A stretch of 53,115 bases of DNA, taken from contig CAYLQY010000017.1 in NCBI GenBank assembly GCA_964386325.1, positions 1-53,115 on the forward strand, given 5' to 3'. The notes beneath the pieces are model-generated. The model searched no databases. It worked only from the letters and a program-made list of their open reading frames with translations, and was not told the DNA's origin. Origin of the DNA: Anaerorhabdus sp964386325 (GTDB taxonomy: Bacteria; Bacillota_I; Bacilli_A; Erysipelotrichales; Erysipelotrichaceae). Both the position numbers and the translations under genes were made by a program. Positions 1 to 7,524 of the stretch are shown one piece after another. Position 1 is the stretch's first letter, and each line of letters opens with the position of its first letter.

Positions 1-73
1 TACTATTTTCACTATAATAAGAGTACAGTTGTATACTTTTTCATAAAGTGTACTTATTGATAATTTTACTTTT

Positions 74-107
74 AAACACTTCTCTTCTAGAAGTGTTTTA
101 TTTTTTT
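74..107 (+). terminator. Rho-independent terminator
   Basis: A 10-bp stem (aaacacttct / agaagtgttt) is followed by a T-rich run on the plus strand, so it would end transcription entering from the left of the window. The TAA stop of the minus-strand recombinase lies in the right arm. On the minus strand there is no T run after the stem. Confidence 0.7.
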
Positions 108-682
108 ATTCTTCTATATAATGTTGCCTCTGACATTCCGGTTTTTTCTTTCAATTCTTTGAAGGAAATCTTTTTTTCTTTCCATAATAAAATATCTTTT
201 GCTAAGTTCTTTGGATCCTTAATTCTAGGACGTCCGAATTTTACACCCCGACTTTTTGCAGATCTTATTCCTTCTGCTTGCCTCGATTTTATATTCTCTC
301 TTTCATTTTCTGCCACAAAGGAAAGTAGTTGTAATACAAGATCACTAATAAAGTGCTGCATTAAATCTTGGTTTTCACCTGTATTCAAAATTGGCATATC
401 AATAACATGGATTTGAATTTTCAACTTCTTTGTTAAAAATCTCCACTGTTCCATGATTTCTTGATAATTTCTCCCTAACCGATCAATGCTTTTAATAACC
501 ATAACGTCTTTAGGTTTTAGGTAACGAATCATTTTTTTGTATGCTGGTCGATTAAAGTTAGCACCACTTTGTTTATCAATAAAAATTTTATCTATCTTTA
601 TTCCTGAATGAATCAACTCATCAAGTTGTCGATTTTCGTTTTGACTTTTAGAAGAGACACGTACGTATGCAACGTTTTTCAT
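98..682 (-). CDS. small serine recombinase (resolvase/invertase family)
   Basis: This 194-residue protein has the resolvase catalytic fold: it begins MKNVAYVRVSS, with the nucleophile serine about residue 10-11, followed by the conserved IDRLGRNYQEI segment (about 65-75) and the E-helix region AENERENIKSRQAEGI. The last 40 residues form a helix-turn-helix (KELKEKTGMSEATLYRRIK) like the DNA-binding domain of Tn3-type resolvases and invertases. Such enzymes cut and rejoin DNA at short crossover sites through a phosphoserine link. A GAGGAGGG ribosome binding site sits just upstream of the ATG. No transposase is visible in the window, so whether it belongs to a transposon, plasmid-derived element or inversion switch cannot be said. 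Family assignment is firm; role is inferred. Confidence 0.9.
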   Translation of the reverse strand: MKNVAYVRVSSKSQNENRQLDELIHSGIKIDKIFIDKQSGANFNRPAYKKMIRYLKPKDVMVIKSIDRLGRNYQEIMEQWRFLTKKLKIQIHVIDMPILNTGENQDLMQHFISDLVLQLLSFVAENERENIKSRQAEGIRSAKSRGVKFGRPRIKDPKNLAKDILLWKEKKISFKELKEKTGMSEATLYRRIKK

Positions 683-721
683 TTTTCCCTCCTCTCATTT
701 ATTATATTTTCTATGAAACCG

Positions 722-780
722 TTTTTTTACTAACACTGCTGATAACACATGGATTTATCCAATTTTCAGCATCTGTATAT
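722..780. repeat. inverted repeat upstream of the recombinase
   Basis: In the region before the recombinase gene, the arms tgctga and tcagca flank an inner tgga/tcca hairpin. Resolvase crossover (res) sites lie next to their gene and contain imperfect inverted repeats, so this is a candidate binding or crossover site. The match is short and no experiment-based consensus was applied. Confidence 0.3.
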
Positions 781-833
781 TACACTTCTTTACTTATGAT
801 TTCCATTTATATAATCTATTGCCTTTAGTCATT

Positions 834-880
834 AAAAAAATCCTCTTTAGTTATTTAATTTCTAACAATCCGAGGATTTT
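834..880 (-). terminator. Rho-independent terminator of the PTS-like/PH unit
   Basis: The arms aaaatcctc and gaggatttt enclose a 26-nt AT-rich loop, and a run of T follows on the minus strand. It lies just after the stop codon of the PH-domain gene and ends the two-gene unit. Confidence 0.75.
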
Positions 881-888
881 AAATTTCA

Positions 889-2034
889 TTATGCTTTTTT
901 GTTACTTGCTAATTTCATCTTTAAGCGTGCAATTTCATCCACAAATCTTTGGATTCTTGCTCCCACCTTAAGACATGTATCATTATCCATACCGATACTT
1001 AATGTTCCACTTGATGTATGAACTCGTAATACACCTTCTATGGCACCTTTCTTGACTGATACTTTTTCAATCTTAGAAAGTGACACAGCTTGAATGGTTT
1101 GCCCGTTAAATCCTTTTCTTGCGAATAGTAGACGTTTTGTCGTTATGGCATAACCATGAAATCCTTCATTTGCTCCCATTTTTAACGAAAAGCTATTACC
1201 CATAAAACAGATTAATACTTTTTCATCCGGTTTCAAAGCCGTTAAAATCAAACTAAAACATGACTTAATTAAATTATCATCCGCACCTTGACCATAACCA
1301 TGTTGAATAGCGTATTCAAGCATTGCTTCAGGTGTGTTTAATAACTCAATTCGTTTTTCTTTCTTAGGTTCTTCAACTTCTTCAAAGATTGTAAATTTAC
1401 CTACTGTAGGTTTGTGGTCATCAACATATTGCGGTGGTGCAATATGAGCTTTAGGACTTGGTTTTGCCATGGGTCTTTCAACAGGTTCAGGAACTCGTTG
1501 CTTTTTAGGAAGTGGTGGAAGTTCTTCCTCTTCCTCATCATCTTCTTCGTCATCATCCTCTTCCTCAACTAGGAACAGTGATTTTAACTTACTTTCTTTC
1601 TTAGGCTTTTGTTTTCTAGCTGGTTTTATAATTTCTGGCTCAGCTTCTTCCTCTTCTTCATATTCATCATTTCTTGAACTACGTTTATCTCTATTCAAGT
1701 TTGATAGCACGATGAATAAAATGAAGAATACAAGTACTACCCCGACATTAATTAAAACCCAATACTTCATTTGTGAAGTAAAAATATCTAAGAAAACTGT
1801 AATAATTACTAATACCGCACGATAAGAAACACCAAACTGAAGATTTAGTGCTTTAAGTATTGAATCTAATAATGGAGAAACGAGTACGGCGCATGAAAAT
1901 GCCATTGTTGCTCCTACATAAGAATTGGTTCCACCCAAACAAATAAATACACCAATCGCAATACATGCGAATGAACATAGATAACGAATCACAATTGATA
2001 CTATAGGTAGAACGCCGTTGGTTTTTTCACTCAT
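889..2034 (-). CDS. membrane protein with acidic linker and C-terminal PH-like domain
   Basis: This 381-residue protein starts with about four hydrophobic segments (residues about 10-115). A long charged region follows with almost uninterrupted Asp/Glu (about 150-175) and then Pro/Lys-rich sequence. The last 150 residues look like a bacterial PH/GRAM-type fold: KVLICFMGNSFS, HGYAITTKRLLFAR, and a strand series ending in VLRVHTSSGTLSIGM, then a helix. PH-like domains of this kind are common in Firmicutes but their ligands are mostly unknown. The gene follows the PTS-like gene by 37 bases on the same strand and shares its terminator, so the two proteins probably work together in the membrane. 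I do not recognise a characterised homologue, and the exact function is unknown. Confidence 0.75.
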   Translation of the reverse strand: MSEKTNGVLPIVSIVIRYLCSFACIAIGVFICLGGTNSYVGATMAFSCAVLVSPLLDSILKALNLQFGVSYRAVLVIITVFLDIFTSQMKYWVLINVGVVLVFFILFIVLSNLNRDKRSSRNDEYEEEEEAEPEIIKPARKQKPKKESKLKSLFLVEEEDDDEEDDEEEEELPPLPKKQRVPEPVERPMAKPSPKAHIAPPQYVDDHKPTVGKFTIFEEVEEPKKEKRIELLNTPEAMLEYAIQHGYGQGADDNLIKSCFSLILTALKPDEKVLICFMGNSFSLKMGANEGFHGYAITTKRLLFARKGFNGQTIQAVSLSKIEKVSVKKGAIEGVLRVHTSSGTLSIGMDNDTCLKVGARIQRFVDEIARLKMKLASNKKA

Positions 2035-2071
2035 TGAAAGCCTCCTCGTAATATCTTAACTATTTGATAAT

Positions 2072-3619
2072 CTAAGCTGAACGTTGCACAGCTCTTAATT
2101 GTTTTTCAATTCCACGTTTAATCATTGTAGAGCCAGATCCAAAGTCAATTGAATAACCTGCTCTAGTTTCCACAATTCTTGTAGCACCTAAATCTGATAA
2201 CATGGATAGTTTTAAATTGGAATTATCGAACACTTGGATAGTAAGACGATTAATTGATGCATGCAACATTTTAATATTTGCAGTTCCACCCATCGCCTCA
2301 ATGGTTGTATCAACATAGCGTCTAGATGACCCGCTATTGAATAAATCTAAGGCTAAGTATTTAAAATAAATACGTGTTACTAAGAAATAGATAAGGAAAC
2401 TTGCAGCTCCAACAATCAAAATAGTATAAATCACATGACTGTAATTTGCATTACGTGCAAAATTTAAAAACTCAAATAAATTACCCGGTAAGGCAACCGT
2501 TACATTACCACTATAACTAAATCCTAATGCCACTTTCGCTGCCTGGAATAAACCAAACAACATTCCCGTATACATAATATGAAATACAAATAAGAGTGGA
2601 CATATGAGAATTAGGGCAATTTCTAACGGCAACAATGTTCCCATTAATATTGATACTAATGTTGCTAATATAAAGAATAAGCGGATTCTTCTTTTTTCCA
2701 TCTTATCCGTGTAGATTGAATAAACAGCCCAAATCAAACCTGGTATCGCAAACATGTTTAGAACATAATAAGGAGTAATGAAACGTCCTGCTGAACTTGG
2801 AACTAAGTTTTGCGCAACCATTGTTGTCCAAATTGATACATCACCAACAACACTTTCACCGACCATATTGATCCAAGAACCACCCAGACTTCCATACCAG
2901 AAAGGCTGACGAATAAAGCTTCCTAAACCAAATACAGATAAGACACGATCGGTAACTCCGTAAACGAAAATATTAATTGGATTTGATATATCACTCGCAA
3001 TAAACGCGGATATCTGATCCAAACTTTGGAATAAGTAACTCCAAGCTAAACTTACAAGAAATGCTGCTGCAATTGCATAAATGAAATTCAACAACATTCC
3101 CCAAGTATCACGATCCACAAAGGCAAATAGTCCATAAGAAGATTTATTTCTTGATTGTTGATATGCCAAACGTGTAGTTATTGTAATAATGATGACCCCT
3201 ACTAATCCTGTTTGAATTGGATAATGTACTTTACCTGCAAATGCCGTTAATTGCGACGATGGTAAAGAAATCCCAAACAAGGATGAGAATGCTGTTTGTG
3301 GTAATGTTTCACCTGCAAAAAATATTGTGAAGATAATAAAGGTGAAATACCCCAGTAAACCTATTAATATCGTCACAATTCCATTACTTTTTCTTGACAC
3401 TAAACGCAGGAAGAAAAAGAATGGAAAATAAATCACAAGAAACATCCCAATTCTTGTAATTGCTTCCGCAAACATGATGACATATTGATTATTTATCGTC
3501 CAATATGGATTAAATACTGGATTTGTCAGTAAATTTCCTATCCCTAGTAATAGAATCGCAAGAAAAAGCATTTTTAATGGTTGTTGTAAGACTTCGAAAA
3601 ATGAATGCCATCTCTTCAT
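2072..3619 (-). CDS. PTS EIIC-like membrane protein with degenerate EIIB domain
   Basis: The first 410 or so residues are polytopic membrane sequence of the PTS EIIC (glucose/sucrose superfamily) type, including the conserved PGNLFEF-like loop. The last 80 residues align with the EIIB domain (IEAMGGTANIKMLHASINRLTIQVFD). In active EIIB domains the motif is A-C-I-T-R-L, where the cysteine is phosphorylated; here the residue is Ser455 (codon TCA at 2255-2257), and the following Thr is Asn. The protein can therefore not carry phosphate in the usual way. It may be a transporter fed by another EIIB, or a sensor derived from a transporter. No EIIA, HPr or sugar-metabolism gene is nearby. It is the first gene of a unit with the PH-like membrane protein. 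Confidence 0.85.
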   Translation of the reverse strand: MKRWHSFFEVLQQPLKMLFLAILLLGIGNLLTNPVFNPYWTINNQYVIMFAEAITRIGMFLVIYFPFFFFLRLVSRKSNGIVTILIGLLGYFTFIIFTIFFAGETLPQTAFSSLFGISLPSSQLTAFAGKVHYPIQTGLVGVIIITITTRLAYQQSRNKSSYGLFAFVDRDTWGMLLNFIYAIAAAFLVSLAWSYLFQSLDQISAFIASDISNPINIFVYGVTDRVLSVFGLGSFIRQPFWYGSLGGSWINMVGESVVGDVSIWTTMVAQNLVPSSAGRFITPYYVLNMFAIPGLIWAVYSIYTDKMEKRRIRLFFILATLVSILMGTLLPLEIALILICPLLFVFHIMYTGMLFGLFQAAKVALGFSYSGNVTVALPGNLFEFLNFARNANYSHVIYTILIVGAASFLIYFLVTRIYFKYLALDLFNSGSSRRYVDTTIEAMGGTANIKMLHASINRLTIQVFDNSNLKLSMLSDLGATRIVETRAGYSIDFGSGSTMIKRGIEKQLRAVQRSA

Positions 3620-3658
3620 ACGATCACCTCGGAAATTATCATACCATTTTTATAGTTT

Positions 3659-4231
3659 CTATTCAATGTGCTCATAGGCACCCATCCTTATGCGCTTAAT
3701 GATTTTCTCATAAACACCAATCATGATTTCTTCACTTACCCATAGGTCAATTTCATCAAAATCTATCCATTTTAAAGCACTATTCTCATCTTCCTTAATT
3801 GATAATTTATCATTTTCATCCGCTTCAAACAAATATGTAAGATTGTAATGCCGATGTTCTTTCACCAATTGTTCATTTTTCACATGCTCTTGTACGGGTA
3901 AATCATCCAAAGAAATAAGATTTGAAATACGTTTTACAGAAGTTAATCCTGTTTCTTCCAAAACTTCTTTCTCTGCCACGTGTTTAGAATCACTATCACC
4001 ATCATTATGCCCACCTGTCCAAGAATAAGATTGATAGATATTATGAAAAGCCATGAGTACTTTATTATGCTCTTTATTCACCACAAAGCCGGTACTTGTT
4101 AAATGACCATCTAGGCATGCTCGGTACAATACATTATTATGTTCCTTACAAAATGCAATTATTGTTTCTTTTGCGACTTTTTCTTCCTCATCAAAGGGAG
4201 TATAATCTTCAATTTCTTTCAACCATTCCAT
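3659..4231 (-). CDS. Nudix hydrolase family protein
   Basis: A 190-residue protein whose middle holds a Nudix box variant, GGHNDGDSDS...KEVLEETGL (about residues 72-96). The pattern GX5EX7REUXEEXGU is kept except that the first Glu is Ser and the Arg is Lys; the metal-binding EE pair is intact. Nudix enzymes hydrolyse nucleoside diphosphates linked to another group, but this sequence does not reveal the substrate. Its ATG overlaps the TAA of the NAD kinase gene by one base, so the two are co-translated. That pairing hints at nucleotide-cofactor turnover, though it is only inference. Confidence 0.85.
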   Translation of the reverse strand: MEWLKEIEDYTPFDEEEKVAKETIIAFCKEHNNVLYRACLDGHLTSTGFVVNKEHNKVLMAFHNIYQSYSWTGGHNDGDSDSKHVAEKEVLEETGLTSVKRISNLISLDDLPVQEHVKNEQLVKEHRHYNLTYLFEADENDKLSIKEDENSALKWIDFDEIDLWVSEEIMIGVYEKIIKRIRMGAYEHIE

Positions 4232-5004
4232 TAAAATAGACTCCTCAATCTTTCAATATATGAGACCTCACGATAACGTGCCATTTTGACACTCTTTTTA
4301 CTAAGCTGACAAACTACTTCATGTGCATCATCAAGTGATTGACTATCTGAATCTGTACATAAAAGTGCATCACTTAAATCTTCTGCCACAAGCTTTACAA
4401 TTGAATCTTCTTTTAATACAATCGGTGATCCAAGTGATTGAAATTCGCGATGATGAATTCCCGCAATCTCCGCAATTTGAATTACTGGTAATCCTTCTTG
4501 AATAACCGCTCCATGAACTGAACGATTATATGCCGTAGATCCAATTTGTGTACAGACACAAATTCCTGTTCCACGGTATGTTTCAAGTTTCTTATCATTG
4601 ACATAAATATCTAGTAATTGTGTTCGACGACTATTCTCAACACGCATCTCATTTAATGCATAAACTTTATCTGCCGAATTATCAATTGTAATTTCAAGTA
4701 ATTGAGATTCTACAATTTTTGCTTCCTTTGTCATCACATCTTCAATACATTGTTCAATTTCATCATTGCGATAATCTGTAAAGAAACCAAGTGTCCCAGC
4801 ATGAATTCCGATAAAGTGAATCTTATCCAATTTATCTAAATATTGATGTACTGCATACAAAAAAGTCCCGTCTCCACCTACTGTAAAACATAGATCTGGG
4901 TTTACTTCATCCCATATTAATTTATTTTCTAATTTTTCTTTTAGTAGCTCTGCCACTTTTTTTGAGTTTTCCTCAGGGCGATTAACTATAGTAAATGTCT
5001 TCAT
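4231..5004 (-). CDS. nadK: NAD kinase
   Basis: This enzyme phosphorylates NAD to NADP using ATP or polyphosphate in the cytosol. The diagnostic GGDGTFL motif is at residues 43-49, followed by the ALNEMRVEN segment and the glycine-rich C-terminal core (STAYNRSVHGAV, where the family has STAYxxSxGG). The length, 257 residues, is normal for the short Firmicutes NadK. The start codon lies 49 bp from a divergent CYTH gene, and the short gap contains a perfect 9-1-9 palindrome that covers a TATAAT sequence. The gene is followed directly by a Nudix hydrolase that overlaps it by one base. Confidence 0.95.
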   Translation of the reverse strand: MKTFTIVNRPEENSKKVAELLKEKLENKLIWDEVNPDLCFTVGGDGTFLYAVHQYLDKLDKIHFIGIHAGTLGFFTDYRNDEIEQCIEDVMTKEAKIVESQLLEITIDNSADKVYALNEMRVENSRRTQLLDIYVNDKKLETYRGTGICVCTQIGSTAYNRSVHGAVIQEGLPVIQIAEIAGIHHREFQSLGSPIVLKEDSIVKLVAEDLSDALLCTDSDSQSLDDAHEVVCQLSKKSVKMARYREVSYIERLRSLF

Positions 5005-5020
5005 GATATCACGTCCTTAT

Positions 5021-5039
5021 CTATGATATTATATCATAG
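5021..5039. promoter_or_regulatory. 9-1-9 palindrome between nadK and the CYTH gene
   Basis: The sequence ctatgatat-t-atatcatag is a perfect inverted repeat with a one-base centre. On the minus strand it contains TATAAT (5028-5033), placed as a -10 element for nadK; on the plus strand tatgat (5023-5028) could serve the CYTH gene. Its size and position suggest an operator that controls both divergent genes, or a self-complementary overlap of two -10 elements. Confidence 0.5.
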
Positions 5040-5053
5040 AAGGATGTGAAGCT

Positions 5054-5587
5054 ATGCAATCAAAACTCGAAGTAGAGTACAAAACACTGTGCACCAAAAC
5101 CCAATTTGACCGACTGCTTAACCTTTACCCAGACCATGAAACAATAATCCAAACAAACACATACCTTGATGCTATTCCATCATTAAGGGGAAGCGGTATG
5201 GCAATGCGAATTCGTCAAATCGATGATAAGTACTATTTCACACTCAAAATTCGTGAAGTACGAGGAAATGAAGAAATTGAATTCGAAATACCTAGTTTTT
5301 CTCTAGATTATCCACCTGTTCAAAACATTTTACATAAGTATCATATTCCGCCTGTTCAAGAGGCTGGCGTACTTGTAACAACACGCTATCTTGTGAAACT
5401 TCAAAATGCTGAATTATGTATGGATAAAAACGAATATAATGGTAATATTGATTATGAAATAGAATATGAATTAATCAACCCTGAAGTGGATACCCTTGCA
5501 GAATTCAAAAAAATTCTGCAAGAAGCAGGTATCACTTATATCCCAAATAAGAAATCAAAAATACAACGCTGTTTAGAAACGAGGTAA
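5054..5587 (+). CDS. CYTH domain protein (YjbK-like, triphosphate tunnel family)
   Basis: The N-terminal signature ExExK is present as EVEYK at residues 6-10, and the rest shows the alternating charged strands of the triphosphate tunnel fold (MRIRQIDDKYYFTLKIR, EIEFEIPSF, CMDKNEYNGNIDYEIEYEL). At 177 residues it matches the YjbK family of Firmicutes. CYTH proteins act on triphosphorylated substrates such as inorganic triphosphate or thiamine triphosphate with divalent metals; YjbK homologues are often found near nucleotide second-messenger genes. It starts an apparently co-directional run of five genes. Confidence 0.85.
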   Translation: MQSKLEVEYKTLCTKTQFDRLLNLYPDHETIIQTNTYLDAIPSLRGSGMAMRIRQIDDKYYFTLKIREVRGNEEIEFEIPSFSLDYPPVQNILHKYHIPPVQEAGVLVTTRYLVKLQNAELCMDKNEYNGNIDYEIEYELINPEVDTLAEFKKILQEAGITYIPNKKSKIQRCLETR

Positions 5588-5592
5588 AAGCG

Positions 5593-6135
5593 ATGAAATG
5601 TGCAATCTTTTGTGCAAATGGATTTGAAGAATGTGAAGCTTTACTAGTTGTTGATCTACTACGAAGAGCTAATATTGAAATTGAAATAATATCCATGAAT
5701 GATGAATTAGAAGTTACCAGTTCTCACAATGTAAAAATAATTGCGGATGAGTGCTTTATGGACGCAAACTTTCGTGAGTATGATGCACTCATTCTTCCAG
5801 GGGGACTTCCTGGAACGACGCATCTTCAAGCGAACGAACGTCTTGCATCTATTCTTTTAAAACATGCTGAACAAGGCAAACTACTTTGTGCAATTTGTGC
5901 TGCCCCAAGTGTTCTTGGGCATTTAGGAATCCTTGAAGGTAAACATGCAACTTGTTTCCCAACATTCAAAGACAAATGTACAGGCGCCCTTTTAAGTGAA
6001 GATAAAGTTGTTCAAGATGGCAACATTATAACAGGCAAAGGCTTAGGAGCCGCTATTGAATTTGCGAGTAAAATTATAGAAAATTTAATAGATAAAGAAA
6101 CTGCCGATACAGTTCTCAAACAAATTCAGTATTAA
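5593..6135 (+). CDS. DJ-1/PfpI family protein
   Basis: A 180-residue flavodoxin-like protein of the DJ-1/ThiJ family. The nucleophile elbow cysteine is Cys102 in LLCAICAAPSVLG, and the conserved acidic partner Glu15 is present in GFEECEAL. The downstream motif GKHATCFPTF and the ending DGNIITGKGLGAAIEFA are typical of the YajL/DJ-1 branch. Members protect against carbonyl and oxidative stress or act as deglycase/chaperone; the exact activity is debated. It follows the CYTH gene by five bases and precedes a GNAT gene by one base. Confidence 0.9.
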   Translation: MKCAIFCANGFEECEALLVVDLLRRANIEIEIISMNDELEVTSSHNVKIIADECFMDANFREYDALILPGGLPGTTHLQANERLASILLKHAEQGKLLCAICAAPSVLGHLGILEGKHATCFPTFKDKCTGALLSEDKVVQDGNIITGKGLGAAIEFASKIIENLIDKETADTVLKQIQY

Positions 6136-6136
6136 C

Positions 6137-6592
6137 ATGATTGTACAAATTATTAGTGAAGATCAAAAAGAAAGCATTACTCGTTCAATCTTAGATCAAT
6201 TACCCGACTGGTTTGGTATCCAAGAAGCAATTGATGAATACGCAACTGATTCTCGTCATTACCCTTTTTGGGTAGCTATCGAAGAAGATAAAACAGTTGG
6301 TTTCATTTCATTAAAAGAAACCAGTCCCTTTACTTGTGAAATCTATGTTATCGGTGTTCTTCCAAACTACCATGGTAAAAAGATTGGCACTCAACTTTTT
6401 GATGCATTCAACGCCTATGCAAAAGAAAAGAATTATTCATTTATCCAAGTAAAAACTGTTAAGCAAGGGATTTACCCCTACTATGATAAAACAAATCATT
6501 TTTATCAACACCTTGGATTCAAGGAACTAGAAGCATTTCCAAAACTATGGGATGAAAAAAACATTTGCCAAATTTATATTCGAAACGTTTAA
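6137..6592 (+). CDS. GNAT family N-acetyltransferase
   Basis: 151 residues with the GNAT core: a central strand with FISLKETSPFTCEIYVIGVLPNYHGKKIGTQLFDAF, in which the acetyl-CoA pyrophosphate loop V-x-P-x-Y-x-G-K-K-I-G is clear at about residues 73-85. The C-terminal HFYQHLGFKEL is the usual strand 6-7 region. The substrate is not predictable. It is translated in one run with the CYTH and DJ-1 genes and is followed by a terminator. Confidence 0.9.
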   Translation: MIVQIISEDQKESITRSILDQLPDWFGIQEAIDEYATDSRHYPFWVAIEEDKTVGFISLKETSPFTCEIYVIGVLPNYHGKKIGTQLFDAFNAYAKEKNYSFIQVKTVKQGIYPYYDKTNHFYQHLGFKELEAFPKLWDEKNICQIYIRNV

Positions 6593-6595
6593 AAG

Positions 6596-6628
6596 TTGAA
6601 AGCATTTTAATGGCTTTCTTCTTTTTTA
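6596..6628 (+). terminator. Rho-independent terminator after the GNAT gene
   Basis: Arms gaaagc (6598-6603) and gctttc (6613-6618) with a 9-nt loop are followed by ttcttttttatt. It separates the CYTH-DJ-1-GNAT group from the next gene. Confidence 0.6.
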
Positions 6629-6666
6629 TTGACTACGATGGAGATAAGGAAAAGAGGATTTCTAAA

Positions 6667-7083
6667 ATGAAAACAAATGAACCTAAAGTAGTACCTTTCA
6701 TTACATTTTGTGGTCAAGCAAAAGAAGCTGTAGAATTCTATACGCAATTATTCCCAAATTCACAAATTACTTCGATCGCCTATTTTGAAAAAGGTGACCG
6801 CGGTGTTGAAGGAGATGTATTAACTGCCGTATTTGAAATCAATGGACTGGAGTTCATGGCTATGGATATGGAAAGAGAATACTGTCCACAAACTTCATGG
6901 GCAACTTCATTCTATTATGATTGTGAACATGAAGATGAATTCGACAAATTATTTGAAGCACTCGCAAAAAATGGCACTGTTTTAATGGGACCCGAGTCTG
7001 TTGAAACTTCCAGCTCAATGATTAGAAAATGTGCATGGATTACTGATCGTTTTAATGTAACATGGCAATTAATTTTTGAATAA
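6667..7083 (+). CDS. VOC family protein (PhnB/glyoxalase-like)
   Basis: The protein resembles the PhnB/YjdN group of the vicinal oxygen chelate superfamily: VVPFITFCGQAKEAVEFYTQLFPNSQITS, then a repeat containing NGLEFMAMD, the acidic patch and a final FNVTWQLIFE. These small beta-alpha-beta-beta-beta proteins usually bind a metal or small ligand as dimers; the activity of this branch is unknown. An upstream in-frame ATG at 6565 would overlap the GNAT gene and terminator, so the start at 6667, preceded by AGGAAAAGAGG, is preferred (138 residues). The next gene starts two bases after the stop. Confidence 0.85.
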   Translation: MKTNEPKVVPFITFCGQAKEAVEFYTQLFPNSQITSIAYFEKGDRGVEGDVLTAVFEINGLEFMAMDMEREYCPQTSWATSFYYDCEHEDEFDKLFEALAKNGTVLMGPESVETSSSMIRKCAWITDRFNVTWQLIFE

Positions 7084-7085
7084 CT

Positions 7086-7430
7086 ATGAAATTTATAATC
7101 TTTCATATTGATGATTCTGCATCATGGAAACTAGTATTAAGTAATATACAAAATATGATAAATTATTATGATGCACACTCAACTAGTTACCACATCGAAT
7201 TACTTGTGAATAGTCATGCAGTAAAAGATCTCGCCGATAATCAATTTCTATTTAAAAATGAAATCGAAAATTGTTTATCCCCCACGATAACTGTCGTCGC
7301 ATGCCAAAATTCATTACGAGGATTAAGTATAGAACCAACTGATTTATTCCCGCATATTACTACTACGCCTTCGGGTGTTGTTTATCTTGCTGAGAAACAA
7401 TTCAGTGGTTATGCTTACATAAAACCTTAA
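7086..7430 (+). CDS. DsrE/F-like family protein
   Basis: A 114-residue protein with the DsrE-like fold: an opening strand KFIIFHIDD, the central HIELLVNSHAVKDL, then TITVVACQNSLRGLSIEPTDLFP and the C-terminal SGVVYLAEKQFSGYAYIKP. It has a cysteine in the position of the conserved VACxNSL motif. It belongs to the stand-alone COG1416-type group, whose function is unknown, not to the sulfur-relay TusBCD set. Coupled to the VOC gene by two bases and ended by a terminator. Confidence 0.75.
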   Translation: MKFIIFHIDDSASWKLVLSNIQNMINYYDAHSTSYHIELLVNSHAVKDLADNQFLFKNEIENCLSPTITVVACQNSLRGLSIEPTDLFPHITTTPSGVVYLAEKQFSGYAYIKP

Positions 7431-7432
7431 CA

Positions 7433-7460
7433 AAAGATTTCACTCGAAATCTTTTTTATT
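7433..7460 (+). terminator. Rho-independent terminator
   Basis: Arms aaagattt (7433-7440) and aaatcttt (7447-7454) with a 6-nt loop, followed by a T run, immediately after the DsrE-like stop codon. Confidence 0.8.
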
Positions 7461-7467
7461 TTACCGC

Positions 7468-7498
7468 TTGACTCTACCACAGTGATATACTTTAAACT
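7468..7498 (+). promoter_or_regulatory. MerR-type promoter with 19-bp spacer
   Basis: TTGACT is followed after 19 bases by TAAACT, and the spacer is a partial dyad. MerR-family activators work on promoters with over-long 19-20 bp spacers that they untwist, and this one lies directly upstream of a merR-family gene. It is a probable autoregulated promoter. An AAGGAGG ribosome binding site follows. Confidence 0.5.
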
Positions 7499-7524
7499 AA
7501 TAATGAGCTCAAGGAGGACCTCCC

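Noticed and set aside
48..416. Plus-strand ORF over the recombinase gene
   Set aside because: Antisense to a clear serine recombinase and starts without a binding site.
1469..1825. Serine-rich plus-strand ORF
   Set aside because: It is the antisense of the Asp/Glu-rich stretch of the PH-domain protein; no ribosome binding site.
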